The notes: a model not told the origin generated them from the letters alone. A DNA stretch of 64,000 bases from Bacilli bacterium (GCA_017937305.1 JAGBDV010000018.1:30287-94286), one strand, 5' to 3'; shown: positions 1-8,785, counted from the first letter of the stretch. A program made the numbers and translations.

Positions 1-512
1 TAAATAAAGAACTAAATAAACTTGCGGAAAGTGTTGAAGATATTCTTTTAGAACATTATCAAAAGTACCCCCAAATGGAACTAAATGATTTTATTAAACT
101 AATATATCAAAATTCATTTGGTCCACGTCATATGCATAATCCTACAAAAGAGGATGTTATAAGATATTTAAATAAAGAAATGGAACTTATTACAAATGAA
201 AAAGAAATAATAGAAGATATTGGTAATGGATATGTAAGAGTATATTTATCAAAGGAAACTAATATAGAAAAAATATCTAATAATTTCTTAAACTCAATGG
301 CTGAAGATACATATACAGAAACTAATATTAGAATATTTTATCGTAAAATAAATGTTTTAATAAAACTAATAAAAAAAGGAAGTATTAAACTTCCAAAAAA
401 AGAATCAATTAATTTAGTTAATGAATATTTATCTAATGGTATTAATCCTGTTAGACATACTAAAATATATAATGAATTATATAAACCTCATTATAGAGTT
501 ATTAGGAAATAA
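1..512 (+). CDS. Hypothetical protein, 5' end outside window
   Basis: Frame 3 is open from the left edge to a stop at 510-512, so the gene begins upstream and the first internal Met (position 75) is probably not the start: the codons before it read plausibly as helical protein (ELNKLAESVEDILLEHYQKY). About 170 residues are visible. They are mostly helical and polar, with the string FIKLIYQNSFGPRHM near the middle and HTKIYNELYKPHYRVIRK at the C-terminus. This combination resembles conserved clostridial proteins of unknown function, but I cannot name the family. No signal peptide or membrane segment is visible in this part. It converges on the minus-strand J-domain gene and ends at a strong terminator. 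Confidence 0.7.
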   Translation, partial: NKELNKLAESVEDILLEHYQKYPQMELNDFIKLIYQNSFGPRHMHNPTKEDVIRYLNKEMELITNEKEIIEDIGNGYVRVYLSKETNIEKISNNFLNSMAEDTYTETNIRIFYRKINVLIKLIKKGSIKLPKKESINLVNEYLSNGINPVRHTKIYNELYKPHYRVIRK

Positions 513-517
513 ATTAA

Positions 518-546
518 AATGTGCAGTCAATAACTGCACATTTTTT
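518..546 (+). terminator. Intrinsic terminator, probably bidirectional
   Basis: Stem AATGTGCAGT / ACTGCACATT followed by a T run, six bases after the upstream stop codon. The A-rich left flank lets it also serve the convergent minus-strand gene ending at 545. Confidence 0.85.
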
Positions 547-1228
547 ACATTCCAAGTGATGCAAGAAAGAAAATAAATACTACAAATAATAAAAATGCAT
601 TTACAAATAAAGAGAATAATTTTTTACGAGTTGCAGGAATCAATGTTAATATAACAATAGGAAGTGTTGAGCAAATAGACATACCTCTTAATTCTGCACC
701 TGTTGTATCAACTGAATTATCAGCTAAGATTAAAGTAAGAATCATCATTATTATTGCAGCACCCATAATTGAAAATTTAACAATTTTATTCCACAACTTT
801 TCCTTTTTACGTTCTTCTTCTCTTAATTCTTCTTCGTAGCGTCTTAGAGCTTCTTCTTTTTCTCTTTCTTCTCTAAGTCTTTCTTCTTCTTTTAATTTTT
901 CTTCATAACGCTTTAGTTCATCTTCAAGATCTTTGAATTCTTTCATAATATCATCAAAATTAACGTTAGAATTATCATCTTGATTTATTCCATTTTTTCT
1001 TCTAATAAATTCATTAACAGCATCAATATTATCAACTATTAAATCTTTTGCGTTATTGATTTTTTTAGCTTTTTCACCGTCTTTGAAAGTACCAGCTTGA
1101 AGTTTATCAGGATGGAAAGCTACCATTAATGCTTTCCATTTTTCTTTTACTTCTCTTTCTGTTATTTCATGGTCTATTGGCCACAAATCTAATTCATGTA
1201 ATGCTAAAAGTATTCCCATTTCTTCCAT
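545..1228 (-). CDS. Membrane-anchored J-domain protein
   Basis: A 227-aa protein. Residues about 15-60 form a J domain with the HPD tripeptide at 39-41 (MVAFHPDKLQ), the motif that stimulates DnaK ATPase. Residues about 95-150 are a highly charged Glu/Arg/Lys coiled coil, and the C-terminal third holds two to three hydrophobic membrane segments (about 152-172, 186-206, 208-227). There are no zinc-finger or substrate-binding domains, so this is not DnaJ itself but a class C type co-chaperone that would bring DnaK to the membrane. It starts one base after the glyA stop, so the two are co-transcribed and probably translationally coupled. The client is unknown. Confidence 0.85.
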   Translation of the reverse strand: MEEMGILLALHELDLWPIDHEITEREVKEKWKALMVAFHPDKLQAGTFKDGEKAKKINNAKDLIVDNIDAVNEFIRRKNGINQDDNSNVNFDDIMKEFKDLEDELKRYEEKLKEEERLREEREKEEALRRYEEELREEERKKEKLWNKIVKFSIMGAAIIMMILTLILADNSVDTTGAELRGMSICSTLPIVILTLIPATRKKLFSLFVNAFLLFVVFIFFLASLGM

Positions 1229-1229
1229 A

Positions 1230-2441
1230 TTAAATTTCCTCGATTAATTTCCAACTTGATGTTAATTTTTTTACTTCTTTTAAAGCATCTTCTTTTGATA
1301 TTTCTTCTTTTAAATATTTGTGAATTAATTCTGCTATTATCCTTGCAGCAAGATTATCACAGCCTCTTGTAGTTACAGCAGCAAAACCAATTCTAAGACC
1401 GCTTGTTTCTCTTGGTGATAAAATGTCACCAGGAATCATATTTTTGTTAGTTGTAATACCTATTTCTTCTAACTTATTTTGTGCTACTTTACCAGTAATA
1501 CCATATGTATCAAGAGTATTTAGTAAGAATAAGTGATTTTCTGTACCTGATACAATTGCACCAAGGTCTAATAAAGTATTTCTACAAGTAAGTGTATTAG
1601 ATTTTACTAATTTTGCGTATTCTTTAAAACTATCATCTTGCGCTTCTTTAAAGCAAACTGCTTTTCCAGCAATAATATGTTCAAGTGGTCCACCCTGATA
1701 GAATGGAAAAATAGCTGAATTAATCTTTTTAATAAGTTTTTCATTATTAGTAAGAATTAATCCACCACGTGGTCCTCTTAATGTTTTATGGGTGGTTGAT
1801 GTTACGATATCAGCATAATCACATGGGTTAAGGTGTTCGCCTGCTGCAATTAATCCTGCGATATGAGCCATATCTACCATAAAGAAACAATTTACTTTAT
1901 CACAAATTTCTTTAAATCGTTTAAAATCAATTTCATATGGATATGCACTATAACCTGCTAGAATTAAATCAGGTTGTTCTTTTGCTGCAATTTCTTCTAT
2001 TTTATCATAATCAAGTTTACCTTCATTATTAAGTGGATAATGAACAAATTCATAAAAATGGCTTGAAAAACTTACGTTAGATCCATGTGTTAAGTGACCA
2101 CCATCATTAAGCACTAAGCTTAATATTTTACCGCCTTTTGGAAGTAATGCATGATATGCAGCTGCATTTGCTTGAGAACCACTATGAGGTTGTACATTAG
2201 CATATTTTACATTAAAAAGTTTACATACTCTTTCTATTGCAAGCATTTCTACTTTATCTACTACTTCACATCCACCATAGTATCTGGCATTAGGATAGCC
2301 TTCTGCATATTTATTAGTAAGAATACTACCACATGCTTCTCTTACATAAGTACTTGCATAATTTTCTGATGCAATTAGCTCTATTCCTTCGTTTTGTCTA
2401 GTTGATTCTTCTTGGATTAAATCAAATATTTGCTTGTCCAT
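1230..2441 (-). CDS. glyA: Serine hydroxymethyltransferase
   Basis: A 403-aa protein, full length for the bacterial family. It interconverts serine and glycine with tetrahydrofolate / 5,10-methylene-THF, using PLP, in the cytoplasm; this is the main entry of one-carbon units. Visible landmarks are the N-terminal ELIASENYAS, the substrate region YAEGYPNARYYGG, and the PLP-lysine motif TSTTHKTLRGPRGG with the Schiff-base Lys at about 219. The ATG overlaps the stop of the upstream 79-aa gene by one base (TAATG), so translation is coupled. No odd features. Confidence 0.97.
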   Translation of the reverse strand: MDKQIFDLIQEESTRQNEGIELIASENYASTYVREACGSILTNKYAEGYPNARYYGGCEVVDKVEMLAIERVCKLFNVKYANVQPHSGSQANAAAYHALLPKGGKILSLVLNDGGHLTHGSNVSFSSHFYEFVHYPLNNEGKLDYDKIEEIAAKEQPDLILAGYSAYPYEIDFKRFKEICDKVNCFFMVDMAHIAGLIAAGEHLNPCDYADIVTSTTHKTLRGPRGGLILTNNEKLIKKINSAIFPFYQGGPLEHIIAGKAVCFKEAQDDSFKEYAKLVKSNTLTCRNTLLDLGAIVSGTENHLFLLNTLDTYGITGKVAQNKLEEIGITTNKNMIPGDILSPRETSGLRIGFAAVTTRGCDNLAARIIAELIHKYLKEEISKEDALKEVKKLTSSWKLIEEI

Positions 2442-2680
2442 TATTTTTTCTCCTTTGTATTTTGATTATAATATAGAACAATAACTCTTGTTGCAGTACC
2501 ACCCGCAATAAGTCCTAATAGTAAAATTATAAACGCAAAAACATTAGAGGATACAATGATATCTTTTCCTAATTTTAACACTCCAGCAAATAATAATACT
2601 CCTAATACTACTGCAATAATTGATAGGGCTAGTACTACAAAACTTTCTATTAAATCTTTTAATTTATATTGTTTTTGCAT
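2441..2680 (-). CDS. Small two-helix membrane protein
   Basis: A 79-aa ORF with a good Shine-Dalgarno (AAGGAG) before its ATG. Two hydrophobic stretches (about 11-34 and 42-66) are separated by a short charged loop, and the tail is Lys-rich (NTKEKK). The stop overlaps the glyA start in a TAATG junction, which supports it being translated. I do not recognise a family. The position between a DUF4838 gene and glyA gives no clear functional clue. Confidence 0.7.
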   Translation of the reverse strand: MQKQYKLKDLIESFVVLALSIIAVVLGVLLFAGVLKLGKDIIVSSNVFAFIILLLGLIAGGTATRVIVLYYNQNTKEKK

Positions 2681-2690
2681 ATATATCTCC

Positions 2691-4448
2691 TTATTTCATT
2701 ATATAGTATAATGAGTACCAATTAGGTCGATCTTTTGCATAACGACTATTTTTCATTATACTAATTGAATATTCTAATGATGTTCTTTCAAATAATTCTG
2801 TAATGTGATGTTTTTTCACTTTTTCATAAAATTTATCAACTAATTTATTTTTATTTTCACTATTTTCTAATCTTACTAAATATGCATATTCCATACCTAG
2901 AATAAGCTTTTCTATTCTTTCTTTATATATGTAATTATCAGTTTCATTAAAAGCAGCATTTAATAATTTTAATCCTTTATCTATTAATTCATCTGTAAAT
3001 AATAAACTATCTGCATCATCATAAAGCCATAGTGTTTTATTGTAGATTTCATCTTCCCACATATTTAAATAATCTATAACATATTTAGAAGATTCTTTTC
3101 CATAATAATTATCACAGAAATCTTTAATTAATACATCTAATGGTTCAGTATCATCACGCATTAACCTAGCAATTACATAAGACTTAAGTTCATCAAAGTA
3201 ACCTTTTCCACCATATGAAAAGTTTCCTTGCATTAAAAGTCCTTTAACATTATACTTTTTATATAGGTTAATATTTTTTGCCATTGATCTAAAATTAGGG
3301 AAAGGAAGTAAATAATTTCTAAAATTTACTGCATAATCCCATATATATAAATGGTTTGATATTTTGCTCCAATTAACTAAATCATTTAAGAACATTCCAT
3401 CACGACCGTTAGGATTTAGTGATGCTGATTCTTCAATTGATTTACTCCAAGAACATTCAATATTACAAAGTCTTACAATAATGTTTTTATGTGGTACGAC
3501 TTTAGTAGGTGTGCGTCTAGAATATTGATATGCAAATGTATGAATTAATTTATTTGGAAATTCATCTTGTAAAGATTCAGCTAGTTTATTTACAAATGTA
3601 ATAATAGAGCCACTTTGAGAATTATTTTCCTCATCAATCTTTTTACAATTTTCACATTCACAAGCCATCTTAATAAAATGTCCCATCCATTCATCTTGTG
3701 CAACACTAAAGATATCACACTCAGGGTTATTAATTATCCAAGCTCTTAATTTATCTAAACAAAGATTAAATACATCTTTGTTAGATAAACATAGTTCAGT
3801 ATGTTCCTTAATTCTTTTTCCATTAATTAATGAAAAATATTCAGGGTGTGCATCAAAATAATCTTTAGGGTTAATTAAATCACTAAATGAGTGATGGAAA
3901 TTATACCATTTAACTTTATTACCATGTTTATTTGACAAGTCTGCAAGATTACTATTTAACATATTTTTTGCTGCAAAATCACCATTAAATGCATCTGTAA
4001 AGTATACTTCACGATATTCAAATGTAAAGTCTTGTATTAAAGAAAAATCTTTATCAATAGATAAATTATCTATTGAATCATACTTTTCACAATCTTTAGT
4101 AAAACATCTAAAGTTTATAAACTCTTCTAGGAATTTATATACTCCATATAATATCCCTCTAGGTGAGTTGCCTGTAATATATATTTCTTCATCTTTTTCT
4201 TTGATGATAAAGGCTTCTTTAGACATTCCAGCTAGCTCTAAACTTACCTTTGAATCTCTTGCAGAACCTATAATAATCTCTTTAGATCTTTTCATACATT
4301 TATCAGAAAATACAGGTATTAAAGTATTTGTTGATAAATATAGATATTTTTGTAACTCCATACAAGCATAACGTTCTGCTTCTGTTGAATTAACACTATG
4401 AACGATATGATATGTTGTATGATTATTATTAATGATATTAATTTTCAT
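2691..4448 (-). CDS. DUF4838-type glycoside-hydrolase-like protein
   Basis: A 585-aa protein. The first ~120 residues look like the small alpha/beta N-terminal domain found before family 20/67-like hydrolases (EIIIGSARDSK, then GNSPRGILYGVYKFLEE). Residues ~150-560 match what I know of DUF4838: FDAHPEYFSLINGKR, an acidic FSVAQDEW strand, and a CECENCKK cysteine cluster. A sugar-processing role is inferred; the D-E pair in QDEW is a candidate acid/base. There is no signal peptide, so it should be cytoplasmic and act on imported oligosaccharides. It starts after a good AAGGAT box and follows the pseudouridine synthase by one base, so the run is an operon. Substrate unknown. Confidence 0.7.
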   Translation of the reverse strand: MKINIINNNHTTYHIVHSVNSTEAERYACMELQKYLYLSTNTLIPVFSDKCMKRSKEIIIGSARDSKVSLELAGMSKEAFIIKEKDEEIYITGNSPRGILYGVYKFLEEFINFRCFTKDCEKYDSIDNLSIDKDFSLIQDFTFEYREVYFTDAFNGDFAAKNMLNSNLADLSNKHGNKVKWYNFHHSFSDLINPKDYFDAHPEYFSLINGKRIKEHTELCLSNKDVFNLCLDKLRAWIINNPECDIFSVAQDEWMGHFIKMACECENCKKIDEENNSQSGSIITFVNKLAESLQDEFPNKLIHTFAYQYSRRTPTKVVPHKNIIVRLCNIECSWSKSIEESASLNPNGRDGMFLNDLVNWSKISNHLYIWDYAVNFRNYLLPFPNFRSMAKNINLYKKYNVKGLLMQGNFSYGGKGYFDELKSYVIARLMRDDTEPLDVLIKDFCDNYYGKESSKYVIDYLNMWEDEIYNKTLWLYDDADSLLFTDELIDKGLKLLNAAFNETDNYIYKERIEKLILGMEYAYLVRLENSENKNKLVDKFYEKVKKHHITELFERTSLEYSISIMKNSRYAKDRPNWYSLYYIMK

Positions 4449-4449
4449 A

Positions 4450-5148
4450 TTAATCCTTTTTTGTTAATTTTAAAATCTCTTCTTCTGTTAAAAAACGATA
4501 CTCGCCTAGTGAAAGAGATTCATCTAACACAAGTGAACCAAAAGTAATTCGTTTTAAATATATAACTTTTTTACCTACACATTCTACCATTCTTTTAACT
4601 TGGTGGAATTTACCTTCATGAATAGTTAATGAATATTCAAACTCATTTACCTTTTTGATTTTTGCAGGAAGAGTTAATTCATTATCTAAATATACACCTT
4701 GTTCAAGAACTTGTAAATCTTTATCAGTTAATTTTTTGTCTGTATGTAATAGATATGTTTTATCAACATGTTTTTTAGGAGAAAGTAAATTATGTGCTAA
4801 AACTCCATCATTAGTAATTAATAAAAGACCTTCTGTATCAATATCAAGTCTACCAACAGGAAATAATTCTAAATACTTATAATCTTTAATTAAATCAATA
4901 ACTGTTGTATGAACATTATCAACTGTTGCAGATACAACACCTTTTGGTTTATTTAACATTATATATACGTACTTTACATATTTAACAATGTTATTATCTA
5001 CTTTAATAATGTCTTTTTCTTCATTAATACTTAGTCCCTCATTAGAGATAAGAGTATCATTAACTGATACTCTTTTTTGTTTTATTAATACTTTGACTTC
5101 TTTTCTAGAACCAAAGCCTGTATCTTTTAAGAACTTATCAAGTCTCAT
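4450..5148 (-). CDS. RsuA/RluB-family rRNA pseudouridine synthase
   Basis: About 232 aa. An S4 RNA-binding domain lies at the N-terminus (MRLDKFLKDTGFGSRKEVK), followed by the catalytic domain with the motif FPVGRLDIDTEGLLLITNDG, whose Asp in GRLD is the catalytic residue of the family. It isomerises a uridine of 16S or 23S rRNA; which one cannot be read from the sequence. An upstream in-frame TTG at 5175 would extend it into psuG, but the ATG at 5146-5148 fits the S4 domain start exactly and lies one base after the psuG stop, so I use it. Next to psuG, which degrades pseudouridine monophosphate. Confidence 0.92.
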   Translation of the reverse strand: MRLDKFLKDTGFGSRKEVKVLIKQKRVSVNDTLISNEGLSINEEKDIIKVDNNIVKYVKYVYIMLNKPKGVVSATVDNVHTTVIDLIKDYKYLELFPVGRLDIDTEGLLLITNDGVLAHNLLSPKKHVDKTYLLHTDKKLTDKDLQVLEQGVYLDNELTLPAKIKKVNEFEYSLTIHEGKFHQVKRMVECVGKKVIYLKRITFGSLVLDESLSLGEYRFLTEEEILKLTKKD

Positions 5149-5149
5149 A

Positions 5150-6067
5150 CTAAAGGTTAGAATATTCCTTTGCAATAAGGGCTGCTAGTTTACAATTATT
5201 AAATACTAATTTTATGTTAGATTCTAAACTATTACCACCAGTAAGTTCTACAATTGTCTTAAGTAAGAATGGAGTTTGATCTTTACCTTTAATTCCTGCT
5301 TCATTCATCATGTTAATAGCTTTATCTATTGCTTCATTCATTACATCTTCATCTAGTGAGTATTCTTCAGGAATAGGGTTAGTAATAAGTACACCACCAT
5401 TTAGTCCTAAATCCCATTTTACTTTTAATGTTTTAGCAATTTCAAGTGGTGAATCCATACGGTAATTTACTTTATAAGCACTTGTTCTAGTATAAAATGC
5501 TGGAAGCATACTAGTTCCATAACCAATTACAGGCACACCTTTTGTTTCTAAATATTCTAAAGTTTTTTCAAGATCTAAGATTGCTTTAGCACCTGCACAT
5601 ACTACTGCAACATTTGTTGATCCTAGTTCATCTAAATCTGCAGATATATCCATAGAAACTTCAGCTCCACGGTGAACACCACCAATACCACCTGTAGCAA
5701 ATACTTTAACACCAGCAAGGGAAGCAATATACATTGTTGCAGCAACAGTAGTAGCACCATCAAGTTTATTTGCAACAACAACAGGAATATCTCTTCTACT
5801 AACCTTTACTACATTTTTACCTTCTTTTGCAACATATTCAATTTCTTCACGTGAAAGTCCTACGCAAAGCACACCTTTGATTATTGCAATAGTTGCAGGT
5901 ATTGCACCAGCATCTCTAATAATCTCTTCACACTTAAGTGCAGTTTCAGCATTCTTAGGATAAGGCATCCCATGTGAAATAATAGTTGATTCAAGCGCAA
6001 CAACTGGTTTATTATTTTTTAAAGCTTCTTTAACTTCAGGACTTATTTTTAAATACTTTTCTAACAT
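5150..6067 (-). CDS. psuG: Pseudouridine-5'-phosphate glycosidase
   Basis: A 305-aa full-length member of the PsuG / IndA family. It reversibly splits pseudouridine 5'-phosphate into uracil and ribose 5-phosphate, in the cytoplasm. Seen in the sequence: the N-terminal PVVALESTIISHGMPYPKN, the GGIGGVHRGAE loop followed by MDISADL (metal and phosphate contacts in the family), and GYGTSMLPAFYTR. A strong Shine-Dalgarno (AAAGGAG) precedes the ATG. The partner kinase PsuK is not in this window. The gene overlaps an RNA pseudouridine synthase gene, so pseudouridine formation and turnover share a transcript, which is suggestive only. Confidence 0.95.
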   Translation of the reverse strand: MLEKYLKISPEVKEALKNNKPVVALESTIISHGMPYPKNAETALKCEEIIRDAGAIPATIAIIKGVLCVGLSREEIEYVAKEGKNVVKVSRRDIPVVVANKLDGATTVAATMYIASLAGVKVFATGGIGGVHRGAEVSMDISADLDELGSTNVAVVCAGAKAILDLEKTLEYLETKGVPVIGYGTSMLPAFYTRTSAYKVNYRMDSPLEIAKTLKVKWDLGLNGGVLITNPIPEEYSLDEDVMNEAIDKAINMMNEAGIKGKDQTPFLLKTIVELTGGNSLESNIKLVFNNCKLAALIAKEYSNL

Positions 6068-6145
6068 TTTAAAACTCCTTTATTTTTTATTACTTATATT
6101 ATATCAAATTTTTATTTTTTTTACACTATTATTATTAATAATTTA

Positions 6146-6177
6146 AAATCCCCTATTAAATAATAATGGGGGATTAA
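6146..6177 (-). terminator. Intrinsic terminator of the XRE gene
   Basis: On the minus strand a GC-rich stem (AATCCCCCATT pairing with AATAGGGGATT) is followed by TTT, just after the XRE stop codon. Confidence 0.8.
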
Positions 6178-6179
6178 TT

Positions 6180-7235
6180 TTATTTAAATAAATTAATAAA
6201 TAGAGGATCGTTTCTTAAAAAATCAAAAATATCATTTTTTAAATCTTCTTTTAAATCTTGCTCATGATTTGGTTCTCCACTAAAACTCCACTTAGTAGAA
6301 TCATCACTAAGTCTATCTACTAAAAATGAAGTATGGCGTAAAACTTCTTTATTTTTATACATCTTTGTCCATATTCTTATATGTTTTAAAGAAAGTCTTA
6401 AATATTCTAGTGTTGTTTCTTTATTCTTGATTCTAGCTTGATCAAATGCACACATATTATATATATCTGCAAGTCTAATATGATAGAAACCATAATCTCC
6501 CTCTTCATAAACAATATCTAAAAATTGTTTAAATTTTAAAAGTGGAATATCTCTTTTTCCAGTTTCAGCTCTTCCGTATGTTGTAATTAATTTTAAATAA
6601 AACATATCAACTAATCTATCAAAAATGTTTTGCGTAGCATGGATTCTATCTTCTCCTGTTACAACATCTGGCCAGAACCATTCACGAGTAATAATCATCA
6701 TCGGAAGCTTTTCAACGATTTGTTTAGCTTTATCAAGTTCTTTTCTAGATGTGTATATTAATACTAAAGTCTGCATAGCTCCATATCTAATATTATCATC
6801 TACACATTTTTCTAGAATTTCATTTGCTATTTTTATAGATTTATCAGTATACTCTTTTAAATCAGGATCTATTCCTTTTGTAAAGTATATATGTAGCAAA
6901 GCATCTTTAATTTCCCAACTATTAGGATACTTTTTAATTGCTTCTTCTAATAGGTTTAAATTTTCATCAGTCTTACCTTGATTTAATAAAACAGAATATT
7001 CTTCAATTATCGCATTAATTTCTCCTTCTTTTTTCTTTACATCTACATCAAGTAAAAAGTCTACTGTTACATCAAACATATTCGCAAGAATTGGAAGTAA
7101 AGTAATATCTGGGTATGTTAAATCATTTTCCCAACGAGACACTGCTTGAAAACTCACACCTAGTTGTTCTGCAAGTTCTTCTTGAGTTAAGTTATTTTCA
7201 ATTCTTAGTTCTTTAATTCTTTTACCTAATTGCAT
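6180..7235 (-). CDS. XRE-family regulator with TPR-like C-terminal domain
   Basis: About 351 aa from the ATG at 7233-7235, which has an AAGGAAG box in front; the longer reading with 18 more residues lacks one. Residues ~1-60 are a Cro/CI-type helix-turn-helix (LTQEELAEQLGVSFQAVSRWE). The rest is alpha-helical with pairs resembling TPRs (LNLLEEAIKKYPNSWEIKDA). This matches the common Bacillota group of XRE regulators with an ~270-aa helical sensor domain of unknown ligand. It is monocistronic with its own terminator. Its targets are not evident; no obvious operator palindrome was seen in the 80-bp gap upstream. Confidence 0.88.
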   Translation of the reverse strand: MQLGKRIKELRIENNLTQEELAEQLGVSFQAVSRWENDLTYPDITLLPILANMFDVTVDFLLDVDVKKKEGEINAIIEEYSVLLNQGKTDENLNLLEEAIKKYPNSWEIKDALLHIYFTKGIDPDLKEYTDKSIKIANEILEKCVDDNIRYGAMQTLVLIYTSRKELDKAKQIVEKLPMMIITREWFWPDVVTGEDRIHATQNIFDRLVDMFYLKLITTYGRAETGKRDIPLLKFKQFLDIVYEEGDYGFYHIRLADIYNMCAFDQARIKNKETTLEYLRLSLKHIRIWTKMYKNKEVLRHTSFLVDRLSDDSTKWSFSGEPNHEQDLKEDLKNDIFDFLRNDPLFINLFK

Positions 7236-7371
7236 AAATTTTCTTCCTTTCATATATATTATTAGTAAGCTTACACTAATAGTATACACCTAATAAATAT
7301 ACATTACCATAACTTAAATGATGAATAGATTTCAACTAATATGAGAATATTCATAAAAACAATGAAAAAAA

Positions 7372-8433
7372 TTATTTTTCTTCATTTTGTTGACTATAAA
7401 ATATTTGTTTTTGATGCTCAATTTCTGCTTTTAAATCTAATTCATTAGGTAAATATAATTTATACTTTGTAGCAAATAAGTGTTCATTTCCTTTTAAAAT
7501 AGAATACTTTGCAATATCAGCATTTGTTTCAGAACATAGAACAATGCCTAGTGTTGGATTATCACTTTTATCTTTTATTAGTTCATCAAACATTCTTACA
7601 TACATATCCATTTGTCCAATATCTTGATGAGTAATTGGTCCTGTCTTTAATTCTAATAAAATAAAACATTTCAAAATATAATTATAAAATACTAAATCAA
7701 CATAATAATCGCCATTATCAGTACGAATATGATATTGTCTCCCTACAAATGCATAACCTTTTCCAAGTTCCATTAATATTACTTGTAAATTAGAAAGAAT
7801 AGCTTGTTCTAAAACACTTTCACGTAATTTAGAATTTTCAGGAATTCCTAAAAAATCTAAAATTACAGGGTTCTTAATATGTTCAAGATGATTTAATTTT
7901 TTCTCTATAATAGGTTCTTCATTGTCTTTTTTGGGATGTTCTTTTACTTGTGATGATAACATTCGATAATAATATTGGGTACTAATGTTTCTTTGTAATG
8001 TTCTAACGCTCCAAGCATTCTTATATGCTTCTTTTTCATACCAAATTCTAGCTTTGGCATCATCAATATTTATAAGAAGTTTATAATGTGACCAACTCAA
8101 AAAAGATTGTTGCCACACTGTGTCCACAATCTTTGGATATAATGTATAAAATCTAAAATATCTATACAAATTAGTTCGATCAAATCCTTTTCCATAAATT
8201 TTTGTTAATTCTTTAGATAAAGTAACAATTATCTCGCGACCATAATTTTCTTTACGAGTTTCTTTTAATTCTTCTTCATAAATTCTTTTACCAATTAACC
8301 AATTTCTTTGTAGTAAGACTATGTCTATAGTTTTATATACAATGTTTCTACTATCATCAATAATTTGTTTAACATCATTCATGATATCACTTGTTTCATA
8401 AGCATCAGTTCTTAAATCTAATAAATTTTTCAT
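7372..8433 (-). CDS. DUF1016 (YhcG-type) PD-(D/E)XK nuclease family protein, copy 1
   Basis: A 353-aa protein with the two-part layout of the family. The N-terminal helical DUF1016_N domain covers ~15-180, and a C-terminal PD-(D/E)XK nuclease-like domain covers ~200-340 with DYYVDLVFYNYILKCFILLELKTG: the D of VDLVF and the E-x-K of LELKTG are the expected catalytic residues. Members are often associated with restriction or defence loci, but no methylase or restriction gene is nearby, so the role is open. Residues ~101-111 are encoded by a near-perfect palindrome (separate entry). The gene sits behind its own promoter and a leader RNA that ends in a terminator. A diverged second copy is at 52.7 kb. 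Confidence 0.85.
   Translation of the reverse strand: MKNLLDLRTDAYETSDIMNDVKQIIDDSRNIVYKTIDIVLLQRNWLIGKRIYEEELKETRKENYGREIIVTLSKELTKIYGKGFDRTNLYRYFRFYTLYPKIVDTVWQQSFLSWSHYKLLINIDDAKARIWYEKEAYKNAWSVRTLQRNISTQYYYRMLSSQVKEHPKKDNEEPIIEKKLNHLEHIKNPVILDFLGIPENSKLRESVLEQAILSNLQVILMELGKGYAFVGRQYHIRTDNGDYYVDLVFYNYILKCFILLELKTGPITHQDIGQMDMYVRMFDELIKDKSDNPTLGIVLCSETNADIAKYSILKGNEHLFATKYKLYLPNELDLKAEIEHQKQIFYSQQNEEK
8102..8134. repeat. 33-bp near-perfect palindrome inside DUF1016 copy 1
   Basis: Two 16-bp arms (AAAGATTGTTGCCACA and TGTGTCCACAATCTTT) around one central base, with two mismatches. It is read in frame as residues K101-F111, immediately before SWSHY. A related copy lies at 8713-8743, and a palindrome of the same geometry sits at the same codons of copy 2. 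Confidence 0.85.
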
Positions 8434-8458
8434 TTCCTTTTTTCCTTCCTTTATAAAA

Positions 8459-8652
8459 TTAAAAAAACGGAGCTTACTCTACAAAAGATTCTATTCCTAT
8501 AAAATAAGAATAGATATATCTTTTATAAAATAAACTCCGCGTATAGTCTTTTGCGCAAAACAACTTACCTTGTATCTTAGGGCTAGCAGATTATCAATAT
8601 ACATATATATCCCAAAAGACTAGATAATATGTTTTAAACCTTGACTTTCTAC
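8459..8652 (-). ncRNA. Structured leader RNA ending in a terminator, upstream of DUF1016 copy 1
   Basis: From the promoter at 8659-8687 the transcript would start near 8652. A 9-bp closing stem (AGTCTTTTG with CAAAAGACT) encloses ~60 nt of interior. Next comes a long hairpin at 8467-8538 (CGGAGTTTA with TAAGCTCCG, plus inner AAAAGAT/ATCTTTT and TCTATTC/GAATAGA pairs), directly followed by seven U. The ORF begins 33 nt after the stem base. This is the layout of an attenuator or riboswitch, but the interior matches no class I know. A stand-alone small RNA is also possible. Confidence 0.65.
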
Positions 8653-8658
8653 AATAAT

Positions 8659-8687
8659 ATTATAACATTTAATATTCCTAAAATCAA
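8659..8687 (-). promoter_or_regulatory. Sigma-A type promoter of the leader RNA
   Basis: Minus strand TTGATT, 17 bp, TATAAT, with a TG one base before the -10 (extended -10). Confidence 0.75.
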
Positions 8688-8712
8688 TAGCAAATTAAAT
8701 TTTTTTATAAAA

Positions 8713-8743
8713 AAGATTGTTGACGCAGCGAGTCCACAATCTT
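8713..8743. repeat. Intergenic copy of the DUF1016 palindrome
   Basis: Arms AAGATTGTTGAC and GTCCACAATCTT match those at 8102-8134, while the centre differs. Read on the minus strand it still spells KIVDSLRQQSF, close to KIVDTVWQQSF in the gene, but stops flank it closely. It could double as a terminator (TTTTTT follows on the minus strand). Confidence 0.75.
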
Positions 8744-8785
8744 ATTTTAATTTTAATATTTGAAGAAATATATTTTATATAACAT

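Noticed and set aside
5149..5175. Longer start of the RsuA-type gene at a TTG inside psuG
   Set aside because: The ATG at 5146-5148 coincides with the S4 domain start and follows the psuG stop by one base.
8459..8652. The folded RNA before DUF1016 copy 1 as a tracrRNA
   Set aside because: No Cas gene, no repeat array and no anti-repeat match; the hairpin pattern fits a leader with a terminator better.
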